Part shown: one piece after another, positions 18,135-25,767 of the stretch
Numbering within the stretch: position 1 is the stretch's first letter
Layout of the letters: each line of letters starts with the position of its first letter
Source: Sphingobacterium deserti
Lineage (GTDB): Bacteria > Bacteroidota > Bacteroidia > Sphingobacteriales > Sphingobacteriaceae
DNA: 64,000 nucleotides
Reading direction: 5' to 3'
Assembly: GCF_000757725.1 (NCBI RefSeq)
Contig: NZ_JJMU01000047.1
Coordinates: 1 to 64,000, forward strand
Translations under genes and position numbers: made by a program
Notes under the pieces: generated by a model
The model's database searches: none
Seen by the model: the letters and a program-made list of their open reading frames with translations, nothing else
What the model was told of the DNA's origin: nothing

Positions 18135-18495
18135 GTATGCCGTGGTGCGCGTCGTTCCGCGCGTCGAGCGAGAAGAGTTTATCAACGTAGGTGTGGCACT
18201 GTACTGCAAAAAGCAACGTTACGCTGCTGTAAAGATGTTTGTTGACGCATCGAAGTGTAAATCTCTTTTCGCAGACGTAGATTTGGCTTTAATTGGCAAA
18301 CATTTAGATTCTTTTGAGCGCATTTGCGCAGGCGATAAGACTGCTGGTAAATTGGCTGAGCTCGATCAAGCTGAACGTTTCCGTTGGTTGACCGCTAAAC
18401 GAAGCACACTTATACAGTGTTCCGCATTGCATCCGGGCCTGTGCATCTCTGCAGAAGAAACCCATCAAGCTTTATTTGAAAAATTAATCCTATAG
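18112..18495 (+). CDS. DUF3037 protein
   Basis: 127 residues matching DUF3037. It starts YEYAVVRVVPRVEREEFINVGVALY, the characteristic opening, with a second half containing FRWLTAKRSTLIQCS. Its role is unknown; it regularly accompanies HipA-family kinases, which suggests a partner or regulator. The ATG lies 23 bases inside the kinase gene, so the two are translationally coupled. Last gene of the trio; the serine acetyltransferase gene follows after 46 bases. Confidence 0.82.
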   Translation: MSERTVYEYAVVRVVPRVEREEFINVGVALYCKKQRYAAVKMFVDASKCKSLFADVDLALIGKHLDSFERICAGDKTAGKLAELDQAERFRWLTAKRSTLIQCSALHPGLCISAEETHQALFEKLIL

Positions 18496-18541
18496 AAATA
18501 GTAGGATTTTTTAAAATGAATCTTACATTTGACCTGCTATC

Positions 18542-19360
18542 ATGGAAAAGATCAACGACTTTTATCAGCATATATTTCAAAAGCAACTGGAGGTGCAGGA
18601 TATGCCCAGCAATACGCGCATTGCGGATTGGGCTAAGCATGTTTTACATCTGCTGTTTCCAGAGAAGCATGCCGCTACCTTTCTAAATGTAGAAGATGTT
18701 CGGAAAGCCTTTGGGGAAGCCGAGGAAGAGCTGCTCGCCTTATTACAGAAAACAAAAGCCTGTTCGCATTGCGATAATAGATTGATTGCCCGGGAATTCT
18801 TCGAATCACTTCCAGATATTTATCAAATTATGCTTACGGATGCACAGGCTATTATGGAAGGTGATCCTGCAGCAAAAAGCATACGTGAAGTGATTCGTGT
18901 CTATCCGGGATTTACGGCTATTTGTATGTATCGTATTGCCCATCAGCTATGGTTAGCGGATGTTCCCCTCATTCCACGGATATTAACGGAACACGCACAT
19001 TCGAAAACGGGTATCGATATTCATCCGGGAGCACGTATCGGAACGTATCTGTATATTGACCATGGTACAGGTTTGGTGATCGGTGAAACATCTATTATCG
19101 GTGACCACGTTAAACTTTATCAGGGCGTGACCTTAGGCGCATTAAGCGTGGAAAAAAGTATGGCAAATACGCAGCGGCATCCTATTATTGAGGATTATGT
19201 TATTATTTATGCTGGTGCAACAATATTAGGCGGACAAACGGTTATAGGCCACCATTCCGTCATCGGGGGAAACGTTTGGCTAACGTCCAGCATAGATCCA
19301 TATACGACGGTATATCATCAGCCTAACTCTAAATTTATTGATTCAAAACCTCTTGCGTAA
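18542..19360 (+). CDS. cysE: Serine O-acetyltransferase
   Basis: 272 residues. It acetylates L-serine with acetyl-CoA to O-acetylserine, the first step of cysteine synthesis. The N-terminal helical region (1-130) is followed by the left-handed beta-helix of hexapeptide repeats. The active-site segment is AHSKTGIDIHPGARIG with DHGTGLVIGE (the catalytic His/Asp pair), then VKLYQGVTLGA. The N-terminal extension resembles the EpsC form of the enzyme. Its TAA shares a base with the ATG of cysM (TAATG), so the two enzymes of the pathway are coupled. Confidence 0.94.
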   Translation: MEKINDFYQHIFQKQLEVQDMPSNTRIADWAKHVLHLLFPEKHAATFLNVEDVRKAFGEAEEELLALLQKTKACSHCDNRLIAREFFESLPDIYQIMLTDAQAIMEGDPAAKSIREVIRVYPGFTAICMYRIAHQLWLADVPLIPRILTEHAHSKTGIDIHPGARIGTYLYIDHGTGLVIGETSIIGDHVKLYQGVTLGALSVEKSMANTQRHPIIEDYVIIYAGATILGGQTVIGHHSVIGGNVWLTSSIDPYTTVYHQPNSKFIDSKPLA

Positions 19361-20232
19361 TGGCACAGTTAATAGATACGATTGGTAACACACCTCTTGT
19401 CGAGGTGAAGTCTTTTCACAATAATCCTAAGGTAAAAGTCTTTGCCAAGATGGAAGGGAATAATCCTGCTGGATCCGTCAAAGACCGCGCTGCGCTGAAT
19501 ATGATTCGTTCGGCTCTAGAGCGTGGTGAAATAAAGAAGGATACTAAACTTATTGAGGCGACTTCAGGCAATACGGGTATCGCGTTAGCCATGATCGCTT
19601 GTTTATATGATCTAGAATTGGAACTGGTGATGCCTTCCACATCAACTCGGGAACGCACGCTAACCATGGAAGCCTACGGTGCAAAAGTCACGCTGCTAGA
19701 ATCTATGGAGGTGTGCCGAGATTATGCAGAAGAAAAAGCCGCCAATGCTGGTTATTTTATTTTAAATCAGTTTGCAAATCCTGATAATTATCTGGCGCAC
19801 ATTAAAACTACAGGACCAGAAATATGGCGTGATACGGCAGGTGGCATTACCCACTTTGTAAGTGCTATGGGCACAACGGGCACCATCATGGGTTGCTCAA
19901 GGTATTTTAAAGAACAGAATCCAGCTATACAGATCGTAGGCTGCCAGCCGACGGAAGAATCGTCCATTCCCGGCATACGCCGCTGGCCAGCCGCCTACCT
20001 CCCGAAGATTTTTGATGCCTCCCGCGTGGATCGCGTAATCGACATTGCCCAGTCTGATGCTACCAGGCGAACCCGGGAGTTAGTAAAAAAGGAAGGTATA
20101 TTCGCCGGGATGAGTAGTGGCGGAGCGTTGCATGCCGCACTGACTGTAGCCAACGAGATTGAAGAAGGCGTTATCGTATTTATAGCCTGTGATCGTGGTG
20201 ATAGATACCTCAGCTCTGATCTATTTGTCTGA
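19360..20232 (+). CDS. cysM: Cysteine synthase B (O-acetylserine sulfhydrylase)
   Basis: 290-residue PLP enzyme that makes cysteine from O-acetylserine and sulfide or thiosulfate. The PLP lysine is Lys41 in NPAGSVKDRAA. The substrate loop EATSGNTGIALAM and the phosphate-binding Gly-rich FVSAMGTTGTIMG are present, with SSGGALHAA near the end. The B-type is suggested by a relatively short sequence and the ATSGNTG context. Translationally coupled to the serine acetyltransferase upstream. Confidence 0.93.
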   Translation: MAQLIDTIGNTPLVEVKSFHNNPKVKVFAKMEGNNPAGSVKDRAALNMIRSALERGEIKKDTKLIEATSGNTGIALAMIACLYDLELELVMPSTSTRERTLTMEAYGAKVTLLESMEVCRDYAEEKAANAGYFILNQFANPDNYLAHIKTTGPEIWRDTAGGITHFVSAMGTTGTIMGCSRYFKEQNPAIQIVGCQPTEESSIPGIRRWPAAYLPKIFDASRVDRVIDIAQSDATRRTRELVKKEGIFAGMSSGGALHAALTVANEIEEGVIVFIACDRGDRYLSSDLFV

Positions 20233-20244
20233 AAAAAGCGTGCC

Positions 20245-20937
20245 TTACTTTTCGTTATCCCGGCTCCATATTTCATGGATAGGATCACCTTTGGAACTTA
20301 ATCCGCTATGGTGCCATTTCCCCTCTTTGAGCGAGCCGTCAAACGATAATTCCGCGCCTACCCGTCCATTGTCTCTTGAGAAAAATAGAATATGTTCTTT
20401 GTATTTTCCGTCCTGAAAAGTATAATGACCGCCGCCAGTTCCATAAAAGCCTTTGTTAGCAGGATTGATAGCTATCCACTGAAAGTAACCATCAACCAAT
20501 AGTTTTATGGTTTTTCTATCCCCTCGTTGGATACTGCTCATTTTATTGTCTTGCATCCGTCCGGTGATCCGCCACAGCCCATCCAGTTCTTGCTTCTTGG
20601 CAGCTTGTTTTTTCCATACAATTCCATCTTGTTCTTGAAATCCATGCGCACTCATTGTCAATTGCGAAGTCTTGCTGCTTCCTACCATATCTGGATGTGC
20701 ATCGCTGTATTCAATTTTTACCTCCAGCTTAGTTCCATTAATCGTGTATGGCCCGCCCCATGTAGACAGGTACTCATTATTTTTGTAGTGGGTTTGCGAG
20801 CAGTAATCGTCCACGAATAGCCAAATAATTTTTTCGTCGCCTTTCGTTGCGGTAAAAACGCCGCGAAGTGCTCCTTGTTGAGCAAAAGAAAGCATAAGTA
20901 TGCTTGCAAAGATGCAGGATAAAAGGAATCTTTTCAT
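20245..20937 (-). CDS. Secreted protein of two similar lobes, unknown function
   Basis: 230 residues with a signal peptide (1-19, SFA-Q). It appears to be a tandem duplication of a roughly 95-residue lipocalin-like beta domain. The first lobe has GDEKIIWLFVDDYCSQ and TWGGPYTINGTKLEVKIEY; the second has GDRKTIKLLVDGYFQW and TGGGHYTFQDGKYKEHILF. Proteins of this type are usually annotated only as membrane or secreted. It converges on cysM with a 12-base gap. No function can be assigned. Confidence 0.75.
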   Translation of the reverse strand: MKRFLLSCIFASILMLSFAQQGALRGVFTATKGDEKIIWLFVDDYCSQTHYKNNEYLSTWGGPYTINGTKLEVKIEYSDAHPDMVGSSKTSQLTMSAHGFQEQDGIVWKKQAAKKQELDGLWRITGRMQDNKMSSIQRGDRKTIKLLVDGYFQWIAINPANKGFYGTGGGHYTFQDGKYKEHILFFSRDNGRVGAELSFDGSLKEGKWHHSGLSSKGDPIHEIWSRDNEK

Positions 20938-21039
20938 GTCTATAATCTGTTGGTACGATTTAAAATTAGGAAATTATATGCGATGTTCCTGCTTTAATTT
21001 TTATCTTGTCTTTCGTCATACAAATTGAAAGGAAGTACC

Positions 21040-21957
21040 ATGATTCGTACGATTGTTATTGCTGCGTTGTTTTTGTGCCATTTTTTCGGGATAGCGCAGG
21101 AACAGAAATTATATCTTTTCATAAGTGCAGATAGCTTGAAGCAGGGCGTCAAAGACCAAAATGGGCGTGTCATCATCCCAGATGATCATCCTGCGGCGGG
21201 CTATTGGTCGGACGGTGAGCTCATTGCTGATACTATCATCGATTTCTATGGCATGCCTGTCAATCAACACTTCGCATTCGACTCCCTACAGGCCGCTTAC
21301 ACGGGCAATACGACATTCGATCGAAAGGGTAATGTGTTGTATCACCCTTTTCTATTCGATAATGGTGCTGATTATATTCGGGAGGGAGCCCGCCGATTTG
21401 TAGATATCAAAAGCAGAAAGATGGGATTGGTTCATCCCTATGGAAAGATACTGATTCCTGCCCAGTACGATTTTATTAGCCCTGTAGAAAGTGGGTATGT
21501 GCGCGTTTATAACGGCGTCAAGCGGAAGATAGAAGCCGGGGGAGAGCATTGGTCTATCATACCTGATCCATTGAAGAAATACGAAACCTTTGTGCTAAAT
21601 AAAGATGGTAAACGAGTTGATGGAAGGGAGACGAGTACGCCGGATGCTCCTGTTAGCTTGTGGCAAGATTCGCTTTACTACCCATCGTATTATGCTGCGG
21701 CAGATGAAAAAGAGCAAAAGTTGCTGTTGAGGATTGCGCAAGACCCAGATGTACAGGAATTGTTTGCTGAAGATAATGCTGCGTATAGTATTATCGAGCG
21801 TCCAAGCCGCGAATTTCCGTACTATGTTATTGGCTGTGCGAAGCAATTTGCACCAAGCTACATTTTGATTGATAGGGAAGGGGCACTCTATCATTTCGAT
21901 TATTACAAACCCAAAATGCCGTTGAAAGCATACTTGGCATCAAATAAAGGAATTTAA
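21040..21957 (+). CDS. Exported WG-repeat-like protein
   Basis: 305 residues from ATG 21040; a TTG start at 21025 would add five residues before the signal peptide. The signal peptide ends IAQ near residue 20. One clear WG-type beta repeat is visible (MGLVHPYGKILIPAQYDFI, then VRVYNGVKRK), with weaker similar segments (QNGRVIIPDDHP). Function unknown. It is divergent from the preceding secreted protein and shares about 100 bases of upstream DNA with it. Confidence 0.7.
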   Translation: MIRTIVIAALFLCHFFGIAQEQKLYLFISADSLKQGVKDQNGRVIIPDDHPAAGYWSDGELIADTIIDFYGMPVNQHFAFDSLQAAYTGNTTFDRKGNVLYHPFLFDNGADYIREGARRFVDIKSRKMGLVHPYGKILIPAQYDFISPVESGYVRVYNGVKRKIEAGGEHWSIIPDPLKKYETFVLNKDGKRVDGRETSTPDAPVSLWQDSLYYPSYYAAADEKEQKLLLRIAQDPDVQELFAEDNAAYSIIERPSREFPYYVIGCAKQFAPSYILIDREGALYHFDYYKPKMPLKAYLASNKGI

Positions 21958-22032
21958 GCCCTTTATGAAAGGGTCGTCGGTTGTATTGCCGATGTTGAAG
22001 TATTGCGCGAAATTTAAGGCAAGAAAACGAAA

Positions 22033-22593
22033 TTAGATGTGATATTGTAAATGGAACATCTCTTTTCCAAAAATGCTTTTTTGACCATGTTCCCGGAATC
22101 CTAATTGCAAATACAATTTCTTTGCATTCGGGTTATCTCGATCTACAAGAAGACCTAGTATCCTATTTTGACGCTTACAATACAGATCGATTGCATAGAG
22201 CAGCAACATCTTGCCGATCCCCCGCCCGCGAGCCAAAGGCGACACCGCTAAGCTATCTATGTATACTTCCCCCGCTTGTGTCTCCAATTCTAAATCAATC
22301 TTGCGCCCATAATTTTGGGCGAGTTCAGCAAGTATCGGTGTGCGTAGTTGGGAAACCTGTTCGCCCGGATAACAACATATCTGGCCGATAAGGATACCAT
22401 CATGCTCCGCTACAACAATATTTTCAAAAGAATATTGGTTTCCTTTTTTACTGATCAACGTCTGCAAAAATCTGATGGCTCTCTGTTCGTCTTCTTCGCC
22501 GATAAAGTGATATACGATGTCTCGCATGGCAAGCAACATCAGTTTTGCAATCTCTGTAGCTTCGGTTGATTGTGCTTTTCGGATCTGTATCAT
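22033..22593 (-). CDS. GNAT family N-acetyltransferase
   Basis: 186 residues. The acetyl-CoA-binding motif A is VYIDSLAVSPLARGRGIGKMLL (shown from about 110), with the Q/RxxGxG/A signature as ARGRGIG. Motif B follows as LGLLVDRDNPNAKKLYLQLGF. It transfers acetyl from acetyl-CoA to an amine; the acceptor cannot be inferred. A monocistronic gene next to trigger factor, separated from it by that gene's terminator. Confidence 0.87.
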   Translation of the reverse strand: MIQIRKAQSTEATEIAKLMLLAMRDIVYHFIGEEDEQRAIRFLQTLISKKGNQYSFENIVVAEHDGILIGQICCYPGEQVSQLRTPILAELAQNYGRKIDLELETQAGEVYIDSLAVSPLARGRGIGKMLLLYAIDLYCKRQNRILGLLVDRDNPNAKKLYLQLGFREHGQKSIFGKEMFHLQYHI

Positions 22594-22613
22594 CGCTTTT
22601 TTAAAACTAAAAA

Positions 22614-22632
22614 GGCTACCAAAAAGGTAGCC
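22614..22632 (-). terminator. Terminator of the trigger factor gene
   Basis: GGCTACC, 5-base loop, GGTAGCC, followed on the minus strand by a T-run. It lies just beyond the tig stop. Confidence 0.8.
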
Positions 22633-22656
22633 CTACTATTTTATAATTACTAAAAC

Positions 22657-23991
22657 CTACTTTTCTAACTTCTCGAAATCTGCGTATGGAATATCTTCTG
22701 TATTCAAGGTAACGTTTTCTTTCAAGTATTCGAAAACTTTAAGCGCTTTTGCTTCTTCGAAAAGACGATTGGCCTGCTCTCTATCTTGCAACAGTTGCAT
22801 AGCGAATTGATTCAACTGCTCATCGCTAGGCTCCTCGTTGATGTTATACATCTTGATTTGCGCATAAATACGCTCTTTTGCCAAGTTGATCACCTCATCA
22901 TATTTTACTTCCAGATTATTGGCCGTAACGATGCGGTTCTCGATGATCGTCCATTTCAAGTTTCTCAAGAAATCTTCAAATCCTTCTTCCAATTCAGCAT
23001 CGGTGATATTAGGATTTGTGGCTTTCAACCATTTTTTAAGGAATGGCTCAGGAAATTTAACGTCAACTTTATCCATACCGTAAGTATAGATGTCATTGCG
23101 TAATTTTTGATCGGAGTTTTGTTTAAATAAGTTCTCTACTTCTTCTTTAACCTTCGCTTGAAACTCCTCTTCCTTGGTTACTTCACCTGCTGGGAATAGC
23201 TTGTCAAAGAATGCCTGATCTAAATCTGATTCTTCAAGGCGGTTGATGTTTTGTACGCTTAGCTCAAATTTAGTAACATCTAAATTTTCAACTTCTTCTT
23301 CAGATATTCCTAAAATACGTGCTGCATCAACGGTTTTAAATGCTTTTTTGAAATCGATTTTCACGCTGTCGTCTTTTTTCAAGCCTACCAGCGATTTTTT
23401 TATTTTCGCATCTTCGATTACATCCGTACGCACAGAGCTGGTTTTCTCAATGCCTTCCTCTTTATCCTGTTTTAGGGTCGCATACAATACGTCGCCTTCC
23501 TCAGAAACTTCAGGGTTCGTCATTTTTCCGTAGCTGCGGCGTAAGTTTTTGACACGTTCAGCAAGTGTTGCTTCATCTGCTTTGATATCGTATGCAGTAA
23601 ATGCAGTTTCTTTAGCAAACGGCGTTTCAAATTCCGGAGCGAGACCAATCTCATAGTTGAACGAAAATGTATCTTTAAAATCCCAGTTGTAGTTCGCATC
23701 AGCATCGCTTTCTGAAGGAAGGGGTTGGCCTAACACTTCAAGCTTATTTTCACCGATATATTCTGCGATTTTATCGTTTACCAATTTGTTGATTTCATCA
23801 AAAAGGATTGATTTTCCGTATGTGCGTCTGATATGACCTGTAGGAACCATGCCCGGACGGAAGCCGGGTAGTTTTGCTTTTTTTGCTTGCTCTTTGATCG
23901 CTTTATCTACTGATGGATTGTAATCCTCAGGTGCTAATTCAACAATGATGTTTGCGTTGACGTCGTCAACTTTTTGGTGTGAAATATTCAT
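22657..23991 (-). CDS. tig: Trigger factor, ribosome-associated chaperone
   Basis: 444 residues. It binds the ribosomal exit tunnel and shields nascent chains. The N-terminal ribosome-binding domain has KLPGFRPGMVPTGHIRRTYG, which contains the GFRxGxxP signature. A peptidyl-prolyl isomerase-like insertion (about 150-245) is degenerate, as usual in Bacteroidota. The C-terminal helical arms run to the end. Monocistronic; the tRNA-Leu gene lies upstream and is closed by its own terminator. Confidence 0.95.
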   Translation of the reverse strand: MNISHQKVDDVNANIIVELAPEDYNPSVDKAIKEQAKKAKLPGFRPGMVPTGHIRRTYGKSILFDEINKLVNDKIAEYIGENKLEVLGQPLPSESDADANYNWDFKDTFSFNYEIGLAPEFETPFAKETAFTAYDIKADEATLAERVKNLRRSYGKMTNPEVSEEGDVLYATLKQDKEEGIEKTSSVRTDVIEDAKIKKSLVGLKKDDSVKIDFKKAFKTVDAARILGISEEEVENLDVTKFELSVQNINRLEESDLDQAFFDKLFPAGEVTKEEEFQAKVKEEVENLFKQNSDQKLRNDIYTYGMDKVDVKFPEPFLKKWLKATNPNITDAELEEGFEDFLRNLKWTIIENRIVTANNLEVKYDEVINLAKERIYAQIKMYNINEEPSDEQLNQFAMQLLQDREQANRLFEEAKALKVFEYLKENVTLNTEDIPYADFEKLEK

Positions 23992-24029
23992 ACTCTCGTT
24001 TAGCTTTTACGCATTTTTCAAAAAAAAAT

Positions 24030-24056
24030 CCTCCCGAGTTTATTAAGTTCGGGAGG
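24030..24056 (-). terminator. Terminator of tRNA-Leu
   Basis: CCTCCCGA and TCGGGAGG, an 8-bp stem with an 11-base loop, followed on the minus strand by a run of nine T. It lies 10 bases after the tRNA. Confidence 0.85.
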
Positions 24057-24065
24057 ACATCCAAG

Positions 24066-24147
24066 TGCGGAAGAAGGGACTCGAACCCCCACGCCTTGCG
24101 GCGCCAGATCCTAAGTCTGGTGCGGCTACCAATTACGCCACTTCCGC
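24066..24147 (-). tRNA. tRNA-Leu(UAG)
   Basis: 82 bases before CCA addition, which is not encoded. Acceptor stem GCGGAAG/CTTCCGC with discriminator A, anticodon stem CCAGA/TCTGG with loop CTTAGGA giving anticodon UAG, a long class II variable arm (CGCCGCAAGGCG) and T-arm with TTCGAGT. It reads CUN leucine codons. Confidence 0.96.
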
Positions 24148-24172
24148 AGTTATTAGGACTCTTATTGTGGCA

Positions 24173-24203
24173 CAAAGATAGGAACGGAAACTATATCCTG
24201 CAA
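24173..24203 (-). promoter_or_regulatory. Promoter of tRNA-Leu
   Basis: On the minus strand: TTG, 20 bases, TATCTTTG. The -7 box ends at 24173, which predicts a start about 20 bases before the tRNA 5' end. Confidence 0.75.
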
Positions 24204-24276
24204 GTCTTTTTTAAATTTTTTTTAAAAAAAATGTGAAAGGCAAAATTGTATTTGCATAAGTGTTTTAAATTCATTT

Positions 24277-24300
24277 ACTTTGAATAACAAAGTTCTTTGT
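24277..24300 (+). promoter_or_regulatory. Dyad operator, copy 1
   Basis: ACTTTG-AATAA-CAAAGT is a perfect 6-bp dyad, followed by TCTTTGT; the last base abuts the ATG at 24301. A near-identical site (20 of 24 bases) lies at 25236-25259. The winged-helix protein encoded between the two is the natural candidate to bind both. Confidence 0.7.
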
Positions 24301-24915
24301 ATGGATCAGAAAGATTTGATTAAAGAAATAGGCCACATTCGGTCGATGATGGAGAAATCGTCAAAATTCCTCTCCATTTCAGGTTTATCAGGTGTGCTTA
24401 TTGGCATGTTTGCATTGATTGGAGCAGGGCTAGCTTATTTAAAAGTTTACGGCATGGGTAAGTTGGCTTACCGAAATCATTATGTCAACGATGAAGGTGT
24501 GCTGTACTATCTTGTTATAGTTGCAGTTGTCGTTCTGCTAGCTTCGTTGGCGACGGGGATTTTAATGGCAAGGCGGAAAGCAAATCGCGCGAAGCAGGCT
24601 ATCTGGAACCCGGCAAGTAAATCTATGCTTTTTGCTATGGCCGTTCCGCTGGTCACAGGTGGTGTAGTGGCTATTATACTAATCGCTAAAGGATACTTAG
24701 CGTTGATTGCATCGACATTGCTTGTATTCTATGGTCTTGCGTTAGTGAGCGGCAGCATATACACGTTTAAAGAAGTACGTTGGTTGGGGATAATGGAAAT
24801 TAGCTTAGGTTTGTTAGCTTTGCTTTTTCCTGGCTACGGTTTATGGTTATGGGTTGTGGGATTTGGATGCCTGCATATCATTTATGGTTTTATAGTCTAT
24901 AAAAAATACGAATAA
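24301..24915 (+). CDS. Polytopic membrane protein, unknown function
   Basis: 204 residues from ATG 24301; an upstream TTG at 24280 would lie inside the operator. About six predicted transmembrane helices follow a short cytosolic start (MDQKDLIKEIGHIRSMMEKS). This is a recurrent partner of HTH_34-type winged-helix regulators in Bacteroidota, but I know no function. The regulator gene follows after two bases. The operator sits directly before the start codon, so repression by blocking transcription or initiation is plausible. Confidence 0.75.
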   Translation: MDQKDLIKEIGHIRSMMEKSSKFLSISGLSGVLIGMFALIGAGLAYLKVYGMGKLAYRNHYVNDEGVLYYLVIVAVVVLLASLATGILMARRKANRAKQAIWNPASKSMLFAMAVPLVTGGVVAIILIAKGYLALIASTLLVFYGLALVSGSIYTFKEVRWLGIMEISLGLLALLFPGYGLWLWVVGFGCLHIIYGFIVYKKYE

Positions 24916-24917
24916 TA

Positions 24918-25220
24918 GTGGGGTTGGATCTCTCTCTTTACAATAAGATTTTCGAAAATCGCTTACGTTTGCAAATCATGAGCGTACTTTTAGCGAATGA
25001 GTTTTATGATTTTACTTCGCTGAAAGAGCTATTAGACGCCACGGATGGTAACCTGGCGTCTAATTTGAAGACCCTAGAAAAGGAGGGATACCTAACGGTA
25101 GAAAAAAGCTTCGTCGATCGGAAGCCGAATACACGCTACATCAAGACTGAGAAGGGAAGAAAGGCGTTCGAGGATCATCTAGTAGCGTTGGAAAATTTAA
25201 TCAAACAACAATACAAATAA
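24918..25220 (+). CDS. Winged-helix DNA-binding regulator (HTH_34-like)
   Basis: 100 residues, starting with GTG at 24918 (TTG at 24924 is the alternative; there is no ATG). It is a compact MarR/ArsR-like winged helix. The LQIMSVLLANEFYDFTSLKELLD region, the recognition segment TDGNLASNLKTLEKEGYLTV and the wing RKPNTRYIKTEKGR fit the HTH_34 type. No effector domain and no metal-binding Cys pairs are visible. It probably binds the dyad operators at 24277-24300 and 25236-25259 and so controls itself and the Coq4-like/creD genes. Confidence 0.85.
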   Translation: MGLDLSLYNKIFENRLRLQIMSVLLANEFYDFTSLKELLDATDGNLASNLKTLEKEGYLTVEKSFVDRKPNTRYIKTEKGRKAFEDHLVALENLIKQQYK

Positions 25221-25235
25221 TTTTTTTGCTTATCA

Positions 25236-25259
25236 ACTTTGAAACACAAAGTACTTTAT
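25236..25259 (+). promoter_or_regulatory. Dyad operator, copy 2
   Basis: ACTTTG-AAACA-CAAAGT followed by ACTTTAT, 11 bases before the Coq4-like ATG. It matches the site at 24277-24300 in 20 of 24 positions, including both 6-bp arms and the trailing CTTT. Confidence 0.7.
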
Positions 25260-25270
25260 TTTAATTACCA

Positions 25271-25759
25271 ATGAAAGATATTCGATTACAAATTATGCTG
25301 TGGCTTTATGAGGGATCATCTAGCCTATACGCCACGATTTTCAAGTTTCGTAAGAAAGCTTGGGGAATCACCAAAGAAGAATTTATGACCTATGGTTCGG
25401 GGACGCTTGGCGAAGCTCTCGGCCACTTTTACTTCAAAAACGGGTTTGATGTGATGCCCAAATTAGAAAATCACGATGTGTTTCATGTGCTGACACACAC
25501 GGGCACAACTATTCAGGAAGAGATTGCCATGCAATACTTGCTATTGGGAAACGGGAAAATCAGTCTTTATTTACTGGGAATGATTACGATAGGCACCTTT
25601 TTCTACCCTGAATGTTACCGCCTTTTCAAAGACGCTTTTGTAAAAGGGAAGAATAGCCAAAGCTTCCACCGTTTTGAATTTCAGAATCTATTAGAACAAC
25701 CACTAGACCTGTTGCAATCCGTGCTCATTAACAACAAAATTTCAATCATTTATAAATAA
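25271..25759 (+). CDS. Coq4-like protein
   Basis: 162 residues resembling the Coq4 family. The metal-binding-type signature HDxxHx11E is present, formed by HDVFH with Glu twelve residues after the second His (about 68-84). In eukaryotes Coq4 is needed for ubiquinone synthesis, but bacteria of this phylum use menaquinone, so the role here must differ or concern another lipid. The family call rests on the motif and overall look. Preceded by operator copy 2 and followed by creD after 8 bases. Confidence 0.6.
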   Translation: MKDIRLQIMLWLYEGSSSLYATIFKFRKKAWGITKEEFMTYGSGTLGEALGHFYFKNGFDVMPKLENHDVFHVLTHTGTTIQEEIAMQYLLLGNGKISLYLLGMITIGTFFYPECYRLFKDAFVKGKNSQSFHRFEFQNLLEQPLDLLQSVLINNKISIIYK

Positions 25760-25767
25760 AAGTAACC

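Noticed and set aside
16798..18495. Classical HipBA toxin-antitoxin locus
   Set aside because: There is no HipB-like helix-turn-helix gene and the kinase lacks the canonical HipA N-terminal subdomain.
18496..18541. Riboswitch or T-box before the cysteine genes
   Set aside because: The spacer is only 46 bases, too short for such an element, and shows no fold.
24280..24300. TTG start for the membrane protein before the HTH gene
   Set aside because: This would place seven codons inside the operator; ATG 24301 is the natural start.
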